Source: Vibrio sp. B1FLJ16
Lineage (GTDB): Bacteria > Pseudomonadota > Gammaproteobacteria > Enterobacterales > Vibrionaceae
Assembly (NCBI RefSeq): GCF_905175385.1
Contig: NZ_HG992750.1
Location: 558,001 to 622,000, forward strand
Length of the DNA: 64,000 nucleotides
Reading direction: 5' to 3'
Shown here piece after piece: positions 52,458 to 62,319 of the stretch. Made by a program: the position numbers and the translations under genes. The notes under the pieces were generated by a model that did no database searches, was not told where the DNA came from, and saw only the letters and a list, made by a program, of their open reading frames with translations. Numbering within the stretch: position 1 is the stretch's first letter; every line of letters begins with the position of its first letter.

Positions 52458-53204
52458 ATGTATCGACCAAAAGTACCCGAACAAATCACGAGTTTTCAAT
52501 TGGCAGTATTAATACTGTCCGTGTTCGTGGTTATCTCTTTGACTGTTGAACTTATCTTTAAGTTACCGTCAGAAATTCTCCAGATACTGATTTACGTAGA
52601 TACCTTCATTTGCGTGATCTTCTTTATCGATTTTGTGCAGCAATATCGTGCTGCGCCATCAAAGCTTGAGTATATGAAATGGGGCTGGCTTGATCTAATC
52701 TCTTGTATACCGTTGATGGAGATGAATCAGTTTGCTCGTTTGATTCGTGTATTCCGCCTGGTTCGGGCAATCAAGTCTATCTCTATGATTTCTCATGCGA
52801 TTAACGAGAACAAGGCCTCAACATCACTACACTTTATGGTAGTGACTTCATTAATGATGATGGTGTTTGGATCTATCTACATTCTCTATCTAGAGCGAGG
52901 GATGCTAGGTGCTAATTTTCATACTGCTGGTGATGCGTTTTGGTGGACATTCGTGACTATCACAACTGTTGGTTACGGTGATTTTTTCCCAGTGACATTG
53001 GAAGGGCGTATTGTTGCCATTCTCTTAATCACAACCGGCGTTGGTATGTTTGGTAGCTTTACTGCTGTTGTCGCCTCTTGGATCATGGACACCTCGAACG
53101 AGCGTAAGATGGAGGTTCAGATTTTAGAAGAGGTGAATACTCTTAGAGCAGAACTTCGGGAGATGAAAGCACTGCTAAAACAGCAAGCGGAAAGAAATGA
53201 GTAG
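52458..53204 (+). CDS. Voltage-gated-like potassium channel (Kv/KvAP type)
   Basis: Ion channel of 248 aa. Four N-terminal helices include a positively charged S4-like helix (FARLIRVFRLVRAIKSISM), then a pore domain with the K+ selectivity filter TTVGYGD, and a C-terminal coiled coil (EVQILEEVNTLRAELREMKALLKQQAE) that probably tetramerises the channel. There is no RCK/TrkA domain. It lies 56 bp after ltrA on the same strand and may be co-transcribed. Confidence 0.92.
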   Translation: MYRPKVPEQITSFQLAVLILSVFVVISLTVELIFKLPSEILQILIYVDTFICVIFFIDFVQQYRAAPSKLEYMKWGWLDLISCIPLMEMNQFARLIRVFRLVRAIKSISMISHAINENKASTSLHFMVVTSLMMMVFGSIYILYLERGMLGANFHTAGDAFWWTFVTITTVGYGDFFPVTLEGRIVAILLITTGVGMFGSFTAVVASWIMDTSNERKMEVQILEEVNTLRAELREMKALLKQQAERNE

Positions 53205-53324
53205 TCTGCTATCTTGCGATTAGACTTGCCATACTTGTAATTATTCATGAGTTGTTAATATTCAATTTTTCGTAACTCATTTTTGTCCAATTATGAGTTA
53301 CAGCAATAAATGAAACTCCCGTAG

Positions 53325-53446
53325 GAATTTGTTTTTTATTGGTTCGATAAAAAAGGGTGGCCAAGTGGTGAGCTGGGTGACCTATTAAAGCTGTGTTTGG
53401 CATTGAAGGGTTGGATAGTGTAGTGAAATCTTTAAAGCGGATGTGA
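53325..53446 (+). pseudogene. Decayed partial copy of the DUF3820 gene
   Basis: WFDKKGWPSGELGDLLKLCLALK is readable and matches the C-terminal half of the DUF3820 protein at 46689-46904, followed by GLDSVVKSLKRM and a stop. The start is missing, and about 7 bases are deleted within it, so it is non-functional. Confidence 0.8.
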
Positions 53447-53536
53447 CCTGCCTCAGTGACCTTAACTTTTTGCCACGATGCGATGTGTTTTGATGCTAGA
53501 GAGCCTAGCTGTCTGGCAGACCCTTCTAGTTTGCCC
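53447..53536. repeat. Copy of sequence at 47185-47276, continuing the DUF3820 remnant
   Basis: Beginning right after the remnant stop, this stretch follows the 3' flank of the 80-aa gene (47185-47276): GACCTGCC, then CCACGAT-CGATG-GTTTT, AGAG-CC and TTTGCCCC in the same order, at moderate identity. The intervening 80-aa gene is not present in this copy. Confidence 0.6.
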
Positions 53537-53631
53537 CAAACCATCTCTGTTTGATTCATTATCGCTAACACCCTCGCGCTAAATAGCATAAGATACACGG
53601 CCTTTACCCAGTACTGAGCCACTCACTCGTA

Positions 53632-54882
53632 ATGACAGATAAAACACAGCAAGCGACATTTACCGATCTTGGCCTGATTCCAACTCTAGTCGAGCGACTA
53701 GAAGCGTTAGAATATAGTCAACCGACACCCATTCAATCTCATACCATTCCTATTGTCCTTGACGGGAAGGATATTGTTGGTGGTGCCAATACGGGTTCTG
53801 GTAAAACCGCTGCTTTTTCGCTGCCGATTCTGCAGAAGGTTCTTCAACAAGATGAATTAAATGATCGTCGGGGCAACTTTGTTTCTCATCTGATTTTGGT
53901 TCCTACTCGTGAGCTGGCATCGCAGGTGGCTTACAACGTTAAATCCTACTCATATCATATTAGAGATAAAATCAAAACGGTTGCCGTATTTGGAGGTGTA
54001 TCAGTGAACCCTCAAATGCAGGCCCTGCGTGGTGGTAGTGATATCATTGTTGCAACGCCGGGGCGACTACTCGATCTGGTATCGAGTAACGCGATTAAGT
54101 TAGACCAAGTAAAAACGCTCGTGCTTGATGAAGCCGATCGTATGCTGAGCCTTGGATTTACAGAAGAACTCAATAAGATTCTTGCGTTACTACCAGAGAA
54201 GAAACAGACACTGCTATTTTCTGCAACTATCCCTGATAAAGTCACGACTTTGGCACGGCATTTACTCCACGATCCTGTTGAAGTTCAGTTACAGAGTGCG
54301 GAAGCGAGCACTTTGGTGCAGCGAGTATTTAGTGTAAATAAAGGAGAGAAGACCGCGGTGCTTGCGCATCTGATCAAACAGCATCAGTGGCGACAAACTT
54401 TGATTTTTGTGAATGCTAAGAATGCCTGTAATCACTTAGCTCAAAAACTCTCCAAACGGGGCATCACTGCCGAAGTGTTCCATGGTGATAAAGGGCAAGG
54501 CGCTCGTACTCGCGTCCTTGATGGTTTTAAGTCTGGTGATATTCAAGTTCTTATTGCTACCGATATTGCAGCGCGTGGTCTTGATATAGAAAAACTGCCG
54601 GTGGTGATTAACTTTGATCTTCCGCGTAGTCCTGCCGACTATATGCATCGAATCGGTCGCAGTGGCCGTGCAGGAGAAGTGGGTCTAGGGTTATCTCTTA
54701 TCGATTACGATGACTACCATCATTTCAAAGTGATAGAAAAGAAAAATAAATTTCAACTTGAACGTGAGCAGGTAGCAGGTTTTGAAGTGGAAGACGACCA
54801 AAGTGAGGAATACTTTTTACCGATGAAGCCGCGTGCAAAGCCAGCAGGTTCAGGTAAAAAGAAGAAAAACCGCACTCAGTGA
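53632..54882 (+). CDS. DEAD-box ATP-dependent RNA helicase
   Basis: RNA helicase of 416 aa. All core motifs are present: Q-motif (PTPIQSHTIP), motif I GGANTGSGKTAAF, Ia PTRELASQV, Ib ATPGRLLDL, II VLDEADRML, III FSATIP, IV LIFVNAKNAC, V ATDIAARGLDI, VI HRIGRSGRAG. The C-terminal tail is short and basic (KPRAKPAGSGKKKKNR). It belongs to the RhlE/SrmB-like group, most probably with roles in cold adaptation, ribosome assembly or mRNA turnover. Transcribed alone. Confidence 0.95.
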   Translation: MTDKTQQATFTDLGLIPTLVERLEALEYSQPTPIQSHTIPIVLDGKDIVGGANTGSGKTAAFSLPILQKVLQQDELNDRRGNFVSHLILVPTRELASQVAYNVKSYSYHIRDKIKTVAVFGGVSVNPQMQALRGGSDIIVATPGRLLDLVSSNAIKLDQVKTLVLDEADRMLSLGFTEELNKILALLPEKKQTLLFSATIPDKVTTLARHLLHDPVEVQLQSAEASTLVQRVFSVNKGEKTAVLAHLIKQHQWRQTLIFVNAKNACNHLAQKLSKRGITAEVFHGDKGQGARTRVLDGFKSGDIQVLIATDIAARGLDIEKLPVVINFDLPRSPADYMHRIGRSGRAGEVGLGLSLIDYDDYHHFKVIEKKNKFQLEREQVAGFEVEDDQSEEYFLPMKPRAKPAGSGKKKKNRTQ

Positions 54883-54899
54883 GTACGTAAACCATTAAT

Positions 54900-55109
54900 T
54901 TATTTAATTACGGGAGTTTCTAGGGGAAGGGATGATGGCCAATCAGATCGGTTTTTCGCTTCCATCGATTCCTTTAAAACCTCATAGAGCCTTGCTCGAT
55001 ACGTCAAGCCGGGCTCTATTGCCTTCAAAGGGGTCATCTTATCGACGTGTCGCACGTCCATTAGGTGAACGTTTTTTAAATGCAGATGCTGCTTTAGGTT
55101 CCAGACCAT
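54900..55109 (-). CDS. Small hypothetical protein (doubtful)
   Basis: A 69-aa ORF (start at ATG 55109) between the helicase end and trpB. It shows no recognised family, signal or motif and has no strong ribosome site. It is listed because no other gene occupies this stretch and codon use is unremarkable. Confidence 0.3.
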   Translation of the reverse strand: MVWNLKQHLHLKNVHLMDVRHVDKMTPLKAIEPGLTYRARLYEVLKESMEAKNRSDWPSSLPLETPVIK

Positions 55110-55171
55110 GAGGGAAAGTACGAGCACTCGGTGGAAAATTGTATTTTTCTGCGCTCGCTCGTGGCATGCGC

Positions 55172-56395
55172 TTAAATCAGTGATTCAATTCCGTATTTAG
55201 CGCCGTAGTTCTCTACCACGAAATCAATATCTTTGTCACCGCGACCGGACAAGTTGATAAGAATAGAACCTTTCTCTCCTTGCTTAGCAAGCTTGATGGC
55301 GTAAGCCACAGCGTGAGAAGACTCAATCGCAGGAATAATGCCTTCTTCGCGTGACAGTTCAAAAAATGCGTCGATGGCTTCATCGTCAGTGATGGAGCCG
55401 TAGTTCACGCGCCCGATGTCTTTCAGGTAACTGTGTTGGGGGCCTACTGATGGATAGTCTAAGCCACTGGCTACAGAGTAAACCTCTTGAGGCTCACCTT
55501 GTTCGTCTTTAAGCATGTACGATTTAAAACCATGCATGATCCCAGGTTCACCCAAGCTTAGGGTTGCTGCATGTTCACCGACTTTATCCAGTGAACGGCC
55601 GGCAGGTTCTACGCCGTGAATCGCTACATCCTCGTCTTCTAAGAATGCACTAAACAAGCCCATTGCGTTCGAGCCGCCACCAACACAAGCGACCAGGTTG
55701 TCAGGCAGTTTTCCCGTCATCTCTTGAAACTGAACTCGTGCTTCGTTACCGATAATAGACTGGAAGTCACGAACCATTTTAGGGAACGGATGAGGGCCAA
55801 CCACAGAGCCAATGGCATAGAGCTGAGTCTCTGGATCTTTTAAGTAGGCTTCAAATGCAGTGTCAACCGCTTCTTTTAACGTTTTGCGTCCATGTGTTGC
55901 CGGAATGACATTTGCACCCAAGATTCTCATGCGAACAACGTTAGGATGTTCTTTAGCGATGTCTACTTCGCCCATATAGATGTCACACTCCAAACCAACA
56001 AGTGCTGCCGCGGTGGCTAAGGCAACACCATGCTGGCCAGCACCTGTTTCAGCGATGAGTTTCTTTTTACCCATCTTCTTAGCGAGAATGGCCTCTCCTA
56101 AGCAGTGGTTTATCTTGTGCGCGCCCGTATGGTTGAGGTCCTCACGCTTGAGGTAAATATCGGCACCATACTTTCTGGATAAGTTCTCTGCATGGAAAAT
56201 AGGACTAGGTCGACCAACGAAGTGCTTGTAAAGGCGGTACAATTCAGCTTTAAACTCAGGATCATTACAACACTCTTCATAGGCTGAGTTTATGTCTCGC
56301 ATAATTTGTTCTAGCTCCGGTGGTACAAAGCTACCGCCGTATTCGCCAAAGAATCCTTCACTGTTAGGCATGGTGTAGTCGAACGAGTTTTTCAT
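55172..56395 (-). CDS. trpB: Stand-alone tryptophan synthase beta-like protein (TrpB paralogue)
   Basis: PLP enzyme of 407 aa in the TrpB1-type fold. The PLP lysine is in [15 protein letters not shown], followed by [10 protein letters not shown], the phosphate loop [10 protein letters not shown], and [13 protein letters not shown]; all are typical of TrpB. Its start is ATG 56395 with AGGAT upstream. No trpA or other trp gene is nearby, so the enzyme may act without an alpha subunit, on free indole or as a serine dehydratase/threonine-like enzyme. The gene symbol is by homology only. Confidence 0.9.
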   Translation of the reverse strand: MKNSFDYTMPNSEGFFGEYGGSFVPPELEQIMRDINSAYEECCNDPEFKAELYRLYKHFVGRPSPIFHAENLSRKYGADIYLKREDLNHTGAHKINHCLGEAILAKKMGKKKLIAETGAGQHGVALATAAALVGLECDIYMGEVDIAKEHPNVVRMRILGANVIPATHGRKTLKEAVDTAFEAYLKDPETQLYAIGSVVGPHPFPKMVRDFQSIIGNEARVQFQEMTGKLPDNLVACVGGGSNAMGLFSAFLEDEDVAIHGVEPAGRSLDKVGEHAATLSLGEPGIMHGFKSYMLKDEQGEPQEVYSVASGLDYPSVGPQHSYLKDIGRVNYGSITDDEAIDAFFELSREEGIIPAIESSHAVAYAIKLAKQGEKGSILINLSGRGDKDIDFVVENYGAKYGIESLI

Positions 56396-56559
56396 TTTTA
56401 ACATCCTAGTTTTCATGAACACTGATACTTTTATACCCAAAATCAGATCGTTATATTGTGATCAGTTGCTTAAATCGCGATGGTGTTCTCGTGAACTAGT
56501 TAATTAGTACTAAATTGAAAGATGACACTTATGTTTATTCTCAGGCTGTATTAAGAAAG

Positions 56560-56600
56560 AAGCCCAAAGTTGCTAGGTTTCACCAGGAACTTTTGGGCTT
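56560..56600 (-). terminator. Hairpin upstream of trpB, probable terminator
   Basis: AAGCCCAAAGTT pairs with AACTTTTGGGCTT. On the minus strand it is followed by CTTTCTT. It probably ends the transcript of the 82-aa gene at 56810-57058. An alternative is a role in the trpB leader. I see no trp-codon leader peptide. The 56396-56809 gap has no other feature than a TGACA-N5-TGTCA palindrome at 56684-56698. Confidence 0.55.
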
Positions 56601-56809
56601 AAAAGAGAGCTGGCAGTAGTATGCTCTAAGAGGGACTCTGAAAACGAAATATCGCTTTCCTACAATTGATAGTAGAAGGTGGTTGACATACTTTGTCAGG
56701 GAAGTGTTGCTATGTTGTTAGGTTTTTGTTTGCCTTTGAGTGGTGAGTTAAAAATAAAGAAGGGTATTGGAGGGAAAAGACTGCTTAACAAGCAGCCTTA
56801 AAACACAAA

Positions 56810-57058
56810 TTAATGAGGACGGTTTGCACCGTAGCGAACGATGTCTTTTCCGTGGTCGTAAACGTGTTTTGATACCCAGCGACCCAAAAGCAGTTGGTGT
56901 TTTTCACCTAGAACAGCGACAAATGGACGACCATCACTATTGGTTGTTGCCAACGCAACACCAGCGACACCGTCCAAGCCTAATGCACCGCTTTCTACAA
57001 GTTGTAAAAATGCTTTCAGCTCTTCAATGGTTTCGATTACTTCATTATCGATATTCAT
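56810..57058 (-). CDS. Conserved hypothetical protein (82 aa)
   Basis: Unrecognised soluble protein. It has an acidic helical N-terminus (MNIDNEVIETIEELKAFLQLVESG), a glycine-rich middle (LGLDGVAGVALAT) and a basic C-terminus (LLLGRWVSKHVYDHGKDIVRYGANRPH). The start at 57058 excludes an unlikely N-terminal extension. Codon use and a conserved-looking pattern argue for a real gene. It is transcribed alone, probably toward the hairpin at 56560. Confidence 0.6.
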   Translation of the reverse strand: MNIDNEVIETIEELKAFLQLVESGALGLDGVAGVALATTNSDGRPFVAVLGEKHQLLLGRWVSKHVYDHGKDIVRYGANRPH

Positions 57059-57267
57059 TGTATTCAATCTCTTCGAATTGCAGATTCTATGTGGCACGTA
57101 CTCTACCTAAGTTACGTTGAGAAACCAAGTGTCTACTGTTGCCAGATAAAATTTCAGTGACCTTCACAGAATGCCTACAAATGATGAAGTTGGTGTCATC
57201 TTGTATTTGGACTAGTGGAATAAGGGTGCAATAATTTTTAGCTAATCCTTAATAATTGAAAACTTGA

Positions 57268-57906
57268 ATGAAAAAAGTTCTGATGACCGGTTTTGAACCT
57301 TTTGGCGGAGATGTTATTAATCCTGCTTTGGAAGCCATCAAGAGGCTAGAAGGGAAAGCGATTGAAGGCGGCGTTATTGTCACTTGTCATGTTCCAGTCA
57401 CTCGTTTTGACTCGATTAACACAGTAATAGAAGCCATAGAGAAGCATCAGCCTGATTGCGTGATAACGGTAGGGCAAGCAGCAGGTCGTGCCGCTATCAC
57501 TGCTGAGCGCGTTGCCATAAACGTTGATGATTTTCGAATTCCTGATAACGCTGGACACCAACCGATAGATGAACCAGTCGTTGCAGAAGGGCCGGATGCC
57601 TATTTTTCGACTTTGCCTATAAAGCGAGCGGTACAAACACTGCAAGAGCAAGGGATACCATCACTGGTTTCCAATAGTGCAGGAACCTTTGTTTGTAATC
57701 ATCTGTTCTACGGGATTCAGCATCACCTTAAAAGTACCCCAGTTCGTCATGGGTTTGTACACATACCTTTGTTACCAGAGCAAGACCCGTCAGGGAATCA
57801 GCCGACGATGTCGCTAGATACCATTGTTGAGGGCTTAAAGTTAATAGCGGAAGTCTCCCTCAACTATGACAGTGATATTGTTATGGCTGGTGGACAAATT
57901 TGCTAA
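57268..57906 (+). CDS. pcp: Pyrrolidone-carboxylate peptidase
   Basis: Cysteine peptidase removing N-terminal pyroglutamate, cytoplasmic, 212 aa (family about 215). N-terminal [22 protein letters not shown], the catalytic Glu region [18 protein letters not shown], the nucleophile Cys in [14 protein letters not shown] and the catalytic His in [13 protein letters not shown] are all present. Length and motifs are complete. A fragment of the 265-bp repeat family lies just past its stop. Confidence 0.95.
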   Translation: MKKVLMTGFEPFGGDVINPALEAIKRLEGKAIEGGVIVTCHVPVTRFDSINTVIEAIEKHQPDCVITVGQAAGRAAITAERVAINVDDFRIPDNAGHQPIDEPVVAEGPDAYFSTLPIKRAVQTLQEQGIPSLVSNSAGTFVCNHLFYGIQHHLKSTPVRHGFVHIPLLPEQDPSGNQPTMSLDTIVEGLKLIAEVSLNYDSDIVMAGGQIC

Positions 57907-57922
57907 AACTCCCTTGAATACA

Positions 57923-57998
57923 AGATCTTCAAATCGTTGCCTCGCTTTTAAATATAGCCATACTCGCTGAACCTCCTATCTTGAGGATATTTGGGCGT
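57923..57998 (+). repeat. Partial copy of the 265-bp repeat family
   Basis: AGATCTTCAAATCGTTGCCT and the following TCGCTGAACC-N5-TCTTGAGG-N3-TTTGGG match the right third of the element at 9281-9350. The left two thirds are absent. It starts 17 bp after the pcp stop. Confidence 0.75.
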
Positions 57999-58165
57999 AG
58001 TTGAACAGGCAAGTTGATAGGATTTGCTGCGTAAGATCCAGCGGATTCAATCAACGGAATTAATGACATAAGTTACGTAGCGGAACGCTATATAAAAGCA
58101 TTGAAGGGTGTCGTATTGTCCGTATACTTTGCCCTAGCATAAATGCACTAACCTCGGAGAAAAGC

Positions 58166-59152
58166 ATGTCAAATCGAGTACCTACCAACATACTGACCGG
58201 ATTTTTGGGTGCGGGTAAAACGACGACGATTTTAAACCTATTAAAGAATAAGCCTGAAAACGAGAACTGGGCGGTATTGGTCAATGAATTTGGCGAGGTT
58301 GGAATTGACGGTGCTTTGATGACAGATAAAGGGGCACTGATTAAGGAAGTACCTGGTGGCTGCATGTGTTGTACTGCGGGAGTACCTATGTCTGTGGGGA
58401 TCACAGCTTTGCTACGTCAAAAGCCAGATCGCCTGCTTATTGAACCAACTGGGTTAGGGCATCCAAAACAGGTTATCGCGACGCTCACTTCTGAGCAGTA
58501 TTTGCCTTACGTTGATCTTAAAGCAACGATTGCTTTAGTAGACCCTCGTAATCTGAGTGATGAAAAGTACTTATCTAATCAGAACTTCGCAGACCAACTT
58601 GATTGTGCTGATGTGGTAATCGGCAGCAAAGTCGATCTTTGTGCCAGCCATGATATCGATGTATTTAATGACTGGATTACGGATCAGTCTCCGTCAAAAG
58701 TGTTTAGTAAACTGATTCATGATGGCGATCTGCCACTTGAAGTTCTTGATATTGAACGCATTCATGGCTGCGCTTCTTCTCATATTGAATCACACCATCA
58801 TGATCACGCTCATCAAGAGCCACAATTTCAGATCCCGCCTGGTGAAGCATTTATCCGTAAAGAAAACAAAGGGCAAGGTTATTTTAGCTGTGGCTGGCTA
58901 ATTGGTGCGGAGTATAAGTTCGATTTTGACCAGCTATTTTCGATGTTGTCGGCGTTAACGGCAGAGCGGGTAAAAGCCGTAGTGAATACGGATCAGGGAT
59001 GTTACGCCTTTAATGTTGCCAATGGCGTCGTGTCGGTTAATGAAATCAGCCTTGATGGATTTGAATCGAGACTTGAAGTGATTGACTCTCAGTTATTGCC
59101 TTGGGATGAATTAGAGCGTGTGCTACTAAGATTGTCGGGTATTGAGCAGTAA
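58166..59152 (+). CDS. CobW/YjiA-type metallochaperone GTPase
   Basis: G3E-family GTPase of 328 aa, probably a zinc or other metal chaperone. Walker A GFLGAGKTT (about 12-20), the CMCC metal motif in GGCMCCTAGVP (about 70-80), Walker B-like EPTGLGHP, the G-loop GSKVDL, and a His-rich linker (ESHHHDHAHQEPQF). The C-terminal CobW domain follows. Zinc-limitation control is usual for such genes, but I found no Zur box. The promoter region includes TAGCG-GAA-CGCTA at 58078-58090. Confidence 0.92.
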   Translation: MSNRVPTNILTGFLGAGKTTTILNLLKNKPENENWAVLVNEFGEVGIDGALMTDKGALIKEVPGGCMCCTAGVPMSVGITALLRQKPDRLLIEPTGLGHPKQVIATLTSEQYLPYVDLKATIALVDPRNLSDEKYLSNQNFADQLDCADVVIGSKVDLCASHDIDVFNDWITDQSPSKVFSKLIHDGDLPLEVLDIERIHGCASSHIESHHHDHAHQEPQFQIPPGEAFIRKENKGQGYFSCGWLIGAEYKFDFDQLFSMLSALTAERVKAVVNTDQGCYAFNVANGVVSVNEISLDGFESRLEVIDSQLLPWDELERVLLRLSGIEQ

Positions 59153-59288
59153 TATTTATGTCGCAGCGCTTAAATCGCACTAAAACTGAAAAAAGAGAGA
59201 AAAGTGAGATAACTCACTAAAATTCGGGTATAGTGCACGGCTGAATTTTTATAGCTATTTTTAGTGGTTTGTTTAAGGAATACGCTCA

Positions 59289-60580
59289 ATGTCATTTTCA
59301 TCTCAAGGTTTTGCTCCAGAAGTAGTAAAAGCGCTGGCAGAATGCGGTTATGAAAAGTTAACGCCAATTCAACAGAAGGCGATTCCAATGGCTCGTAAAG
59401 GCCATGATATTTTCGCAACTGCGCAGACAGGTACCGGTAAAACGGCCGCGTTTTCATTGCCAATGATTCAACGACTGTTAGACAGTGAACGCAGTGCTTC
59501 ACGTAAAACAGCGCGCGCACTGATTCTGGCCCCGACCCGTGAACTGGCAGAGCAGATTGCTGACAACATCAAAGCGTACACTAAATATACCAATCTATCC
59601 GTAGCTGCGGTTTTTGGTGGTCGTAAAATGTCTTCGCAAGTGTCTGCACTAGAGAATGGTGTTGATATTCTTGTTGCGACGCCCGGCGTCTGGAAGAGCA
59701 CATAGAACAAGGCAACGTTTCAGTTGCGAACCTAGAGTTTCTTGTGTTTGATGAAGCAGACCGTATTCTTGATATGGGCTTTATTCATGCCGTTCGTAAA
59801 ATCATGCTGGATGTGGATACCGATCCGCAAATCATGATGTTTTCTGCGACGACGTCCAGCCAGTTAAATCTATTGTCGCAAGATATTTTACGCAAGCCAA
59901 AACGAATTGAAGTAGAGCGTGCGAATACGACCGCACAAACTGTTGCTCACGTGCTTTACCCGGTTGACCAGGAGCGCAAAACAGAACTGCTGTCTGAGCT
60001 GATTGGTCGTAAGAACTGGCAACAGGTGTTGGTGTTTGTTAACTACAAAGAAACAGCCAATGATGTTGTCAGAGAGCTTAAGATGGACGGTATTAAAGCG
60101 GTAGTGTGTCACGGTGACCGTGCTCAAAGTGCTCGCCGTCGTGCACTTGAAGAGTTTAAAACTGGTAAAGCTCGTGTGATGGTGGCGACGGATGTTGCCG
60201 CTCGTGGTTTGGATATTGAAGATCTGCCGCATGTAGTGAACTACGATATGCCGTTCCTGGCTGAAGACTATGTCCACCGTATCGGTCGCACTGGCCGTGC
60301 TGGTAAGCAGGGACATGCCGTTTCTTTTGTAAACCGAGATGAAGAGCTGACCGTAGTTCAGGTTGAAAACTTGATTCAACAGCGTATCCGACGAATTGAA
60401 CTGGCGGGCTACGAGCCGAAACAGCGTGAGTCTTACATCGAGAAGCTGAACTCAAAACCAGCGTTTAAGAATCGTCAAGGACGTCGTAATAACCCAAACC
60501 AATCGGCCACAGATCAAGGTTCGGCAGAACGTCGTTTGGCGATGGTTAAGCGTTTGAAAGCGCGTCGAGCTTCGAAATAA
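59289..60580 (+). pseudogene. RhlE-type DEAD-box RNA helicase, frameshifted
   Basis: Reading from 59289 breaks at VDILVATPGVWKST; the frame from about 59690 resumes with EEHIEQGNVSV...FDEADRILDMGFIHAVR and continues to 60580. Restoring one C or G near 59681-59690 gives ATPGRLEEHIE and a 430-aa helicase with all motifs (AQTGTGKTAAF, PTRELAEQ, DEAD, SATTSS, VFVNYKETAN, ATDVAARGLDI, HRIGRTGRAG) and a basic tail. RhlE group. Motif Ib is cut by the lesion, so the annotated halves would be inactive. Confidence 0.88.
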
Positions 60581-60607
60581 CAGGTTTTTAATTCGATGAG
60601 TTGAACA

Positions 60608-60640
60608 TAAAACGCCCTTCAAAAGAGGGGCGTTTTTTTT
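60608..60640. terminator. Terminator after the RhlE-type gene
   Basis: AACGCCC and GGGCGTT pair around a 10-nt loop, followed by seven to eight T; A4 on the left lets it serve the convergent gene at 60649. Confidence 0.9.
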
Positions 60641-60648
60641 AATGAAAT

Positions 60649-61500
60649 TTACTTGTCGCTAAGTTGTATATCAATAAGAGGGGCTATCTGGTAAAGCTCC
60701 TCAATTATCTCTTTGGTTTGTTTTGAATAAACCAAGCGATCCCGATCTCCAACTAACTGTATTGCTCTGACTTTGCCTGATACCAAGCAAAGTCTGATGG
60801 TTCGTAACACCATTTGAATGTCCAGAGAAATATCGCCATCAAGATTGTTTTTCTCAACAAGTGATCCTAAATCGACAGAGATAATTACTTGGTCACAATG
60901 GTCCAGGTAGTTGCTCACTTGCTGCTTTACACTATTTCTGTGGCGGAAAGTAAACTCACGTCCCGTTACCCAGTCACAACCTAGATCTTCCGCATACTCC
61001 CATGTTTCTTGTTTTGTATCCTGCTCGGTTACCCCTGCAAAAAACAAGCGGACGTTCTGATATCTTGATAGCGCAAAATGAAACGCTGATCCTACGCGTG
61101 GTTCTAGTGTCTGATTTAAGTGCATCTGATGGCCGATACTAATAATTCCCACTTCATCGTGGCTGGAAACTACTACGGGTATCATAGACAAAATAGCTTC
61201 AGTGCAGTTTGTTACCAATACCGGAATAGAGTGGCGTGAGAGTGATAAACTCAGTGCTTCCTGAAAATCGCCATTCTCTAGTTTTGTATGTGTAAAGTGT
61301 CCGCAGTTCGCAGCTGTAGTGTGGTCATGTTGCTGATACAGCCATTCACTTGCATTTTCTAAGCTCTGATCCGCTAATTCTAAAGCACCTATCGACATGG
61401 GAGCCACGTGCTCACAAACCGTCATAAACGAAAAAGGGTAATGATGAACCGGTGCGTTTGTTGTGTGGTGAAATTTATAGCGTTTGAAAAAGCCCAACAT
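60649..61500 (-). CDS. Arginase/ureohydrolase-fold protein with degenerate metal motifs
   Basis: A 283-aa protein that resembles the ureohydrolase fold only in overall pattern: positions expected for GGDHS, DAHxD and SxDxDxxDP read VTNCTEAIL, SIGHQMHLN and VDLGSLVE. Metal ligands are therefore mostly lost, and hydrolysis of arginine-like substrates is doubtful; another role or a metal-free fold is likely. It follows the IclR gene by 6 bp on the same strand, so the two are probably one operon. Assignment is tentative. Confidence 0.5.
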   Translation of the reverse strand: MLGFFKRYKFHHTTNAPVHHYPFSFMTVCEHVAPMSIGALELADQSLENASEWLYQQHDHTTAANCGHFTHTKLENGDFQEALSLSLSRHSIPVLVTNCTEAILSMIPVVVSSHDEVGIISIGHQMHLNQTLEPRVGSAFHFALSRYQNVRLFFAGVTEQDTKQETWEYAEDLGCDWVTGREFTFRHRNSVKQQVSNYLDHCDQVIISVDLGSLVEKNNLDGDISLDIQMVLRTIRLCLVSGKVRAIQLVGDRDRLVYSKQTKEIIEELYQIAPLIDIQLSDK

Positions 61501-61506
61501 GATGAA

Positions 61507-62241
61507 TTACCTTTCTGGTGGTAGTGCCCTTGCTGCTTGCAACACGTGCAATACGATGCGTTGCTTATCCTTTTCGACCCGGTGTGCCGGAGCCATAACC
61601 GAAACAGCACCAACGAGCTTACTTCCTTTAAGGACCGGCGCACTGATGCCAGATACACCAGGGTCGATTTCAGAAGTGCTCACAGCGTATCCTTGTTTAC
61701 GGATAGTGGAAAACTCTTGCTCCCATTCGTCGAGGGAATGTTCTTGTTTAAAGTAACGTAAAATCTTTTCGCTGCGACTTTTAGGCATATAAGCCAACAT
61801 TACCTTGGATGAGGCGCCACGAAGCAGGGGTTGACTTTGACCCTGGACGAAGCTGCACCGCAGCGCCTGCATACTTTCTTTTTGTCTGACACACAACGCT
61901 CTATAACCGGAAGGAACCATATAAGCGGCCATTTCTCCTGTTTGTTGCACTAATCGCGACAATATGGTTTCAACCATATCGAGACCATGCTGGGCGCTTT
62001 CATAACTGTGCATCAGCAAAAGCGCAGCTGGCCCGACTACGAATGTCTTGTCGTGAACGCTCTCTTCGATCAAGTTCCATTCTTTTAACAGCTTCAAATG
62101 TCGGTAAAGGCTGCTTAATGGTACGTTCAATTGTTCGCTTAGCGTTTTCGCAGATACCGGGGATTGACTTACTGCAACTTTCATTAATAGCTGCAGTGCT
62201 TTCTCGTTTACCTGATTCGCGTTCGCTTTGTTTGTGGTCAT
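61507..62241 (-). CDS. IclR-family transcriptional regulator
   Basis: DNA-binding regulator of 244 aa. N-terminal winged helix (ALQLLMKVAVSQSPVSAKTLSEQLNVPLSSLYRHLKLLKEWNLIEES, about 14-60) and a C-terminal effector-binding GAF-like domain (about 75-240; SSKVMLAYMPKSRSEKILRYF, GISAPVLKGSKLVGAVSVMAP). The effector is unknown. The likely operator is a palindrome 79-103 bp upstream of its start (62320-62344), suggesting autoregulation and control of the downstream arginase-fold gene. Confidence 0.93.
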   Translation of the reverse strand: MTTNKANANQVNEKALQLLMKVAVSQSPVSAKTLSEQLNVPLSSLYRHLKLLKEWNLIEESVHDKTFVVGPAALLLMHSYESAQHGLDMVETILSRLVQQTGEMAAYMVPSGYRALCVRQKESMQALRCSFVQGQSQPLLRGASSKVMLAYMPKSRSEKILRYFKQEHSLDEWEQEFSTIRKQGYAVSTSEIDPGVSGISAPVLKGSKLVGAVSVMAPAHRVEKDKQRIVLHVLQAARALPPER

Positions 62242-62319
62242 GGATATGTTGTAACTTGTTGAGTGAATTAGGACAAATATAATTCTTAATGGCTGAGAAA
62301 ATAAAAATAATTTTTAACC

